From: Bacillota bacterium | Lineage (GTDB): Bacteria > Bacillota > Clostridia > Christensenellales > CAG-138 | Assembly (NCBI GenBank): GCA_023416175.1 | Contig: JAEZIE010000112.1 | Location: forward strand, 1 to 8,570 | Direction of reading: 5' to 3' | DNA: 8,570 bases | In this document: positions 6,633 through 8,570 of the stretch, piece by piece | Layout of the letters: each line of letters starts with the position of its first letter | Position numbering within the stretch: the stretch's first letter is position 1 | Translations under genes and position numbers: made by a program | Notes under the pieces: model-generated | Seen by the model: the letters and a program-made list of their open reading frames with translations, nothing else | What the model was told of the DNA's origin: nothing | Database searches by the model: none

Positions 6633-7829
6633 ATGCGTACAGAAAAAATTACAAGCAGTTCATGGTCCATGGTTACAAGGAACATGCGGCAATACAGCAT
6701 GTTCATCGCCTTGCTGCTCATTATGGGCTTATCTCATGTATTGACCTCGGGGCTGTTTTTAACCGCACGCAATCTAACAAATTTGTTTTTACAGACCGGC
6801 TATATCGCCGTTCTGGCTATCGGCATGGTGCTTGTTATTGTAGCAGGCGAAATTGACCTTTCCGTGGGTGCTGTCGCAGCATTCTGCGCTGCCATTGCGG
6901 CCCTGCTCAATGTGCGTTATGGCCTAGGCACCGTCCCTGTTCTTTGTATAGCCTTACTCCTAGGCACATTTACGGGCGCCATCCAGGGCAGCATCATCGC
7001 ATACTGCGGCGTTCCGGCTTTTATTGTGACGCTCGCCGGGCAGATGTTCTTTCGGGGCGCGGTTATCGCCATCACAGGCGGCAACACCTTAGGGCCGTTT
7101 GATGAAACTTTCAGCAAGCTGGGCTCAGGCTACCTGCCTGATTTCATCGGGAGTCTGCTTGCCCTGCCCAAAGGCTTCAATTATACTGCTATGGTTATTG
7201 GGCTAATGCTAATTGCGGTGCTCGTCGTCATGCAGGTGAAAAAACGTGGCAAACGCATTAGCTACGGCTTCGAAGTTCCGTCGTTGGGTTTCACCGTGGC
7301 GCAGCTCGTGATCCTAAGCGCCCTCATCGCCTTCTTTGCCTATAATCTCGCGTCCTATAAAGGAATTCCTTATACCATCATCGTGGTAGCCGCTTTCGTG
7401 GTGTTCTATACTTATCTGGCGCAACGAACAAAAATTGGCAGAAATGTTTACGCCGTTGGCGGAAACCCCTTGGCTGCCGCTCTTTCGGGTATCAATGTAA
7501 AGCGCACAACCTTCACCGTGTTTATTTCCATGGGCTTTCTCGCAGCAGTCAGCGGCATGCTCTTTGCCGCGCGCATGAGTTCTGCCTCCCCCTCCACCGG
7601 CACCTCCTTCGAACTTGAGGCCATTGCCGCTTCCTATGTAGGTGGTGTTTCCTCAAGGGGCGGTATCGGCACGGTCATCGGAGCACTAATCGGCGCACTG
7701 GTAATTGCCAGCATCAACAACTGCATGAGCCTGCTCAACGCAGAGGTTTGGCTGCAATATATGGTCAAGGGCGCGGTGCTCGTTATTGCCGTGCTGTTTG
7801 ATATTATGGCCCGCAAAAAGAGGGGCTAA
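6633..7829 (+). CDS. xylH: XylH-type sugar ABC transporter permease
   Basis: This 398-residue integral membrane protein would form the sugar translocation channel, probably as a homodimer with the tandem ATPase. About ten hydrophobic segments can be seen, roughly at residues 20-38, 57-92 (two), 100-124, 127-148, 184-201, 222-239, 246-263, 292-313, 343-366 and 374-391. The hallmark GEIDLSVGA (72-80) and the ATPase-contact loop AVGGNPLAAALSGINV (274-289) identify the branched BPD_transp_2 family. At 398 residues, with an extra cytoplasmic, basic region around 202-212, it matches XylH/GguB-type permeases rather than the shorter RbsC type. GGAGG (6623-6627) lies 5 nt before the start. The 56-nt gap after the ATPase has no promoter or terminator, so the two are co-transcribed. 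Substrate specificity cannot be read from the sequence. Confidence 0.95.
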   Translation: MRTEKITSSSWSMVTRNMRQYSMFIALLLIMGLSHVLTSGLFLTARNLTNLFLQTGYIAVLAIGMVLVIVAGEIDLSVGAVAAFCAAIAALLNVRYGLGTVPVLCIALLLGTFTGAIQGSIIAYCGVPAFIVTLAGQMFFRGAVIAITGGNTLGPFDETFSKLGSGYLPDFIGSLLALPKGFNYTAMVIGLMLIAVLVVMQVKKRGKRISYGFEVPSLGFTVAQLVILSALIAFFAYNLASYKGIPYTIIVVAAFVVFYTYLAQRTKIGRNVYAVGGNPLAAALSGINVKRTTFTVFISMGFLAAVSGMLFAARMSSASPSTGTSFELEAIAASYVGGVSSRGGIGTVIGALIGALVIASINNCMSLLNAEVWLQYMVKGAVLVIAVLFDIMARKKRG

Positions 7830-7835
7830 TACGGC

Positions 7836-7851
7836 GCATTGTCCCCAATGC
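7836..7851 (+). repeat. Small hairpin between permease and isomerase-like gene
   Basis: GCATTG (7836-7841) pairs with CAATGC (7846-7851) around a TCCC loop. There is no T run after it, so it is not an intrinsic terminator. At 8 nt before the ribosome binding site of the next gene it may slightly affect translation or transcript stability, or be incidental. Confidence 0.3.
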
Positions 7852-7870
7852 CCTATATAAGGTGAAAAAC

Positions 7871-8570
7871 ATGTCTATTCAAAAGGCCAAGGCCGGACTA
7901 TGCCTCTTATATGAGAAGTGGTTTTCGGAATATTGTGACGATCCGAATAACTCTGAAAAAGGTCAGGAGCTAAAGGCGCTCATTCTAAAGGACAGTGCCG
8001 CAGTTGTGGGCGAGCTTGAAAAGCATTTTGAGCTCGTGTACGCGGGCCCCATGGCATCCGTAGACGATGCGCCGAAAAGTATTTCCTTGTTTCGGGAAAA
8101 GGATGTTGATCTCATCATTGTCGTTAGCCTTTTTTGGAGCGGTGATAAGCCACTCCTAAAGGTATTGGAGGCCCTTCCCCATGTGCCCCTTCTGCTCTGG
8201 TGCTATGCCCCCACCGTCACACTGCCTGCGCATATGGGTATGAACGACCTTTTCCGGGCGGGCGGCGTCGTGGGCGCCATGCAAACCAGCGCCCCGCTTC
8301 GCAAGCTCAACAAGAAATTCTCTTTTGTATACGGCACCCCGGGCGACCCTTCCCTTGACTTGGAATTAAAGGAATATGGCAGGGCATTCGCCGCACGGCG
8401 AGCCATGAAAGGGCTCCGACTTGGACACTATTTCGGCAGATACGAGGAAATGACGGGAACGTATGCCGACGAATTCTTCCTACTCGGTAAATTCGGCATA
8501 GACCTCGTTCCCATTTCCGCATACAGGGTGTATCAGGAGGCCAACGCGCTCAGTGAAAGCAGGGTCAGGG
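7871..8570 (+). CDS. L-fucose/L-arabinose isomerase-like protein, 3' end outside window
   Basis: An open frame of 233 codons runs from ATG at 7871 to the edge of the window without a stop, so the gene is cut off by the window and not shown to be broken. AAGGTGA (7859-7865) lies 5 nt before the start, the same spacing and sequence as for the oxidoreductase gene. The protein resembles the N-terminal and central domains of the L-fucose/L-arabinose isomerase fold. Visible parts are a DLIIVVSLFWSGDKPLL strand region (80-96), PHVPLLLWCYAP (103-114), GGVVGAMQTSAPLRKL (131-146) and, after a linker, LRLGHYFGRYEEM (183-195), the start of the next domain. Family members interconvert aldose and ketose sugars using a metal ion. 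The metal-binding acidic residues expected further on are beyond the window, so catalytic competence cannot be judged. It follows the permease by 41 nt and is probably in the same transcript. Some homologues in such loci are uncharacterised, so a true isomerase function is only likely. Confidence 0.75.
   Translation, partial: MSIQKAKAGLCLLYEKWFSEYCDDPNNSEKGQELKALILKDSAAVVGELEKHFELVYAGPMASVDDAPKSISLFREKDVDLIIVVSLFWSGDKPLLKVLEALPHVPLLLWCYAPTVTLPAHMGMNDLFRAGGVVGAMQTSAPLRKLNKKFSFVYGTPGDPSLDLELKEYGRAFAARRAMKGLRLGHYFGRYEEMTGTYADEFFLLGKFGIDLVPISAYRVYQEANALSESRVR

Noticed and set aside
1..8570. CRISPR arrays, insertion sequences, tRNA/rRNA genes, phage or defence genes
   Set aside because: No repeated spacer pattern, transposase, terminal repeats or RNA gene signature was seen; gene spacing and style are uniform throughout.

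Overview
The window reads as one sugar-uptake and sugar-conversion locus, with all seven genes on the plus strand. It most likely comes from a Gram-positive, Clostridia-like Firmicute. The reasons are near-consensus Shine-Dalgarno sites (AAGGAGG or AAGGTGA, 5-10 nt before nearly every start), consensus housekeeping promoters (TTGACA-17-TATATT and TTGCCA-17-TATACT), a short lipoprotein signal on the solute-binding protein, and base composition that looks near half G+C by eye. The genus cannot be read from the sequence.

Layout. 1-110: promoter and a 20-bp palindromic operator candidate for the first gene. 111-1124: LacI-family regulator. 1125-1334: intergenic region with a strong promoter, a second operator-like site and a long leader of about 160 nt. 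1335-2567: DegT/DnrJ/EryC1/StrS-type PLP sugar aminotransferase. 2578-3729: Gfo/Idh/MocA oxidoreductase, 10 nt behind it. 3824-4909: XylF-type lipoprotein sugar-binding protein. 4910-5049: gap holding a strong intrinsic terminator or attenuator. 5050-6576: XylG-type tandem ABC ATPase. 6633-7829: XylH-type permease. 7871-8570: first 233 codons of an L-fucose/L-arabinose isomerase-like protein that runs off the end of the window.

How the genes may work together (inference). A monosaccharide-type ligand would be captured by the XylF-like lipoprotein and imported by the XylG/XylH-like ATPase and permease. Inside the cell it could be acted on by the aminotransferase (amino group to ketone, or the reverse), the NAD(P)-dependent Gfo/Idh enzyme (ketone to hydroxyl, or the reverse) and the isomerase-like protein. 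The LacI protein would sense the ligand or an intermediate and repress both its own promoter and the structural operon through the two related sites. A sugar aminotransferase paired with a Gfo/Idh dehydrogenase under a LacI regulator recalls the Bacillus ntdR-ntdABC (kanosamine) arrangement. Here the pair sits with an importer rather than a phosphatase, which suggests uptake and breakdown of an amino sugar, aminocyclitol or keto sugar. Every gene family is known. The possible novelty lies in the combination and in the unidentified substrate.
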